Position numbers and translations under genes: made by a program | Shown here: piece by piece, positions 40,530 through 40,614 of the stretch | How positions within the stretch are numbered: the stretch's first letter is position 1 | Layout: the number at the start of each line of letters is the position of its first letter | Source of the DNA: Nocardia carnea | GTDB lineage: Bacteria > Actinomycetota > Actinomycetes > Mycobacteriales > Mycobacteriaceae | Reading direction: 5' to 3' | Assembly (NCBI RefSeq): GCF_029869215.1 | Contig: NZ_JARWPM010000164.1 | Coordinates: forward strand, 1-40,614 | Length of the DNA: 40,614 bases | Notes under the pieces: model-generated | Databases searched by the model: none | The model's input: only the letters and a program-made list of their open reading frames with translations | Told to the model about the DNA's origin: nothing

Positions 40530-40547
40530 GACACGATCTTACGTGTC
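40530..40547. promoter_or_regulatory. Inverted repeat upstream of the esterase
   Basis: GACACG-ATCTTA-CGTGTC, perfect 6-bp arms, about 115 bases before the esterase start. Could be an operator of the esterase gene or of a gene beyond the window. Confidence 0.4.
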
Positions 40548-40614
40548 CCCGGCCGCCGCCCCCGCGAAACCGCTCCGCGACTGGGAATCCCACCCAGCGA
40601 ACCCGCCCGGCCGC

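Overview
The window is a high-GC actinobacterial chromosome segment. It most likely comes from Nocardia or a close relative in the mycolic-acid group (Corynebacteriales). The evidence is an antigen-85-like secreted esterase, a cydABDC operon, many leaderless starts, and a purine gene block whose content (purS, purQ, M18 aminopeptidase, purL, CPBP protease, purF, purM, DUF3073, YgfZ, PabC, nitrobindin-like protein) matches, from memory, the Rv0787A to Rv0813c region of Mycobacterium tuberculosis. There are no rRNA or tRNA genes, insertion sequences, prophage genes or CRISPR arrays.

Left part (1-9 kb): after a very G-rich window edge come a 31-codon membrane miniprotein and, overlapping it by ATGA, a nitrobindin-like protein that lacks the haem-binding His. 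They converge on cydABDC (cytochrome bd oxidase plus its CydDC exporter, minus strand). cydA has a perfect inverted repeat between its promoter and start codon. After cydC lies a 12-residue mini-ORF with a perfect, full-length Shine-Dalgarno sequence. pabC (minus) follows.

Middle part (8.8-25 kb): on the plus strand are an SCP-like protein, a YgfZ folate-binding protein, a MOSC protein coupled to an asparaginase II, and DUF3073. An 800-base stretch without a convincing gene holds a strong hairpin. The minus-strand purine block then runs (in transcription order) purS-purQ, vapBC, M18 aminopeptidase, purL, membrane hydrolase/CPBP protease, a WapI-like protein, purF and purM. Together the pur genes cover FGAM synthase (PurSQL), AIR synthase (PurM) and the committed step (PurF).

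Right part (25.1-37.2 kb), an accessory segment between purS and ptrB: (i) two short-chain dehydrogenases, a lipoprotein binding protein, two permeases and an ATPase of the NitT/TauT/SsuABC type, plus a TetR regulator. Two copies of a TGGAC-N5-GTCCA operator precede the first dehydrogenase and a one-mismatch copy precedes tetR, so I infer one regulon. (ii) A metallo-beta-lactamase-fold protein and a DUF2334 deacetylase-like protein; the latter's upstream region carries four 22-bp tandem repeats. (iii) A 14-TM MFS exporter, a GliT/TrxB-like CxxC flavoprotein, a divergent XRE-cupin regulator with an inverted repeat in the shared promoter, and a SAM methyltransferase. The window ends with ptrB (prolyl oligopeptidase family) and the antigen-85-like esterase.

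The strongest unexplained signals are the 22-bp repeat array at 32674-32762, the TetR operator set, the cydA operator, the mini-ORF after cydC, and a perfect 24-bp palindrome inside the membrane hydrolase gene.
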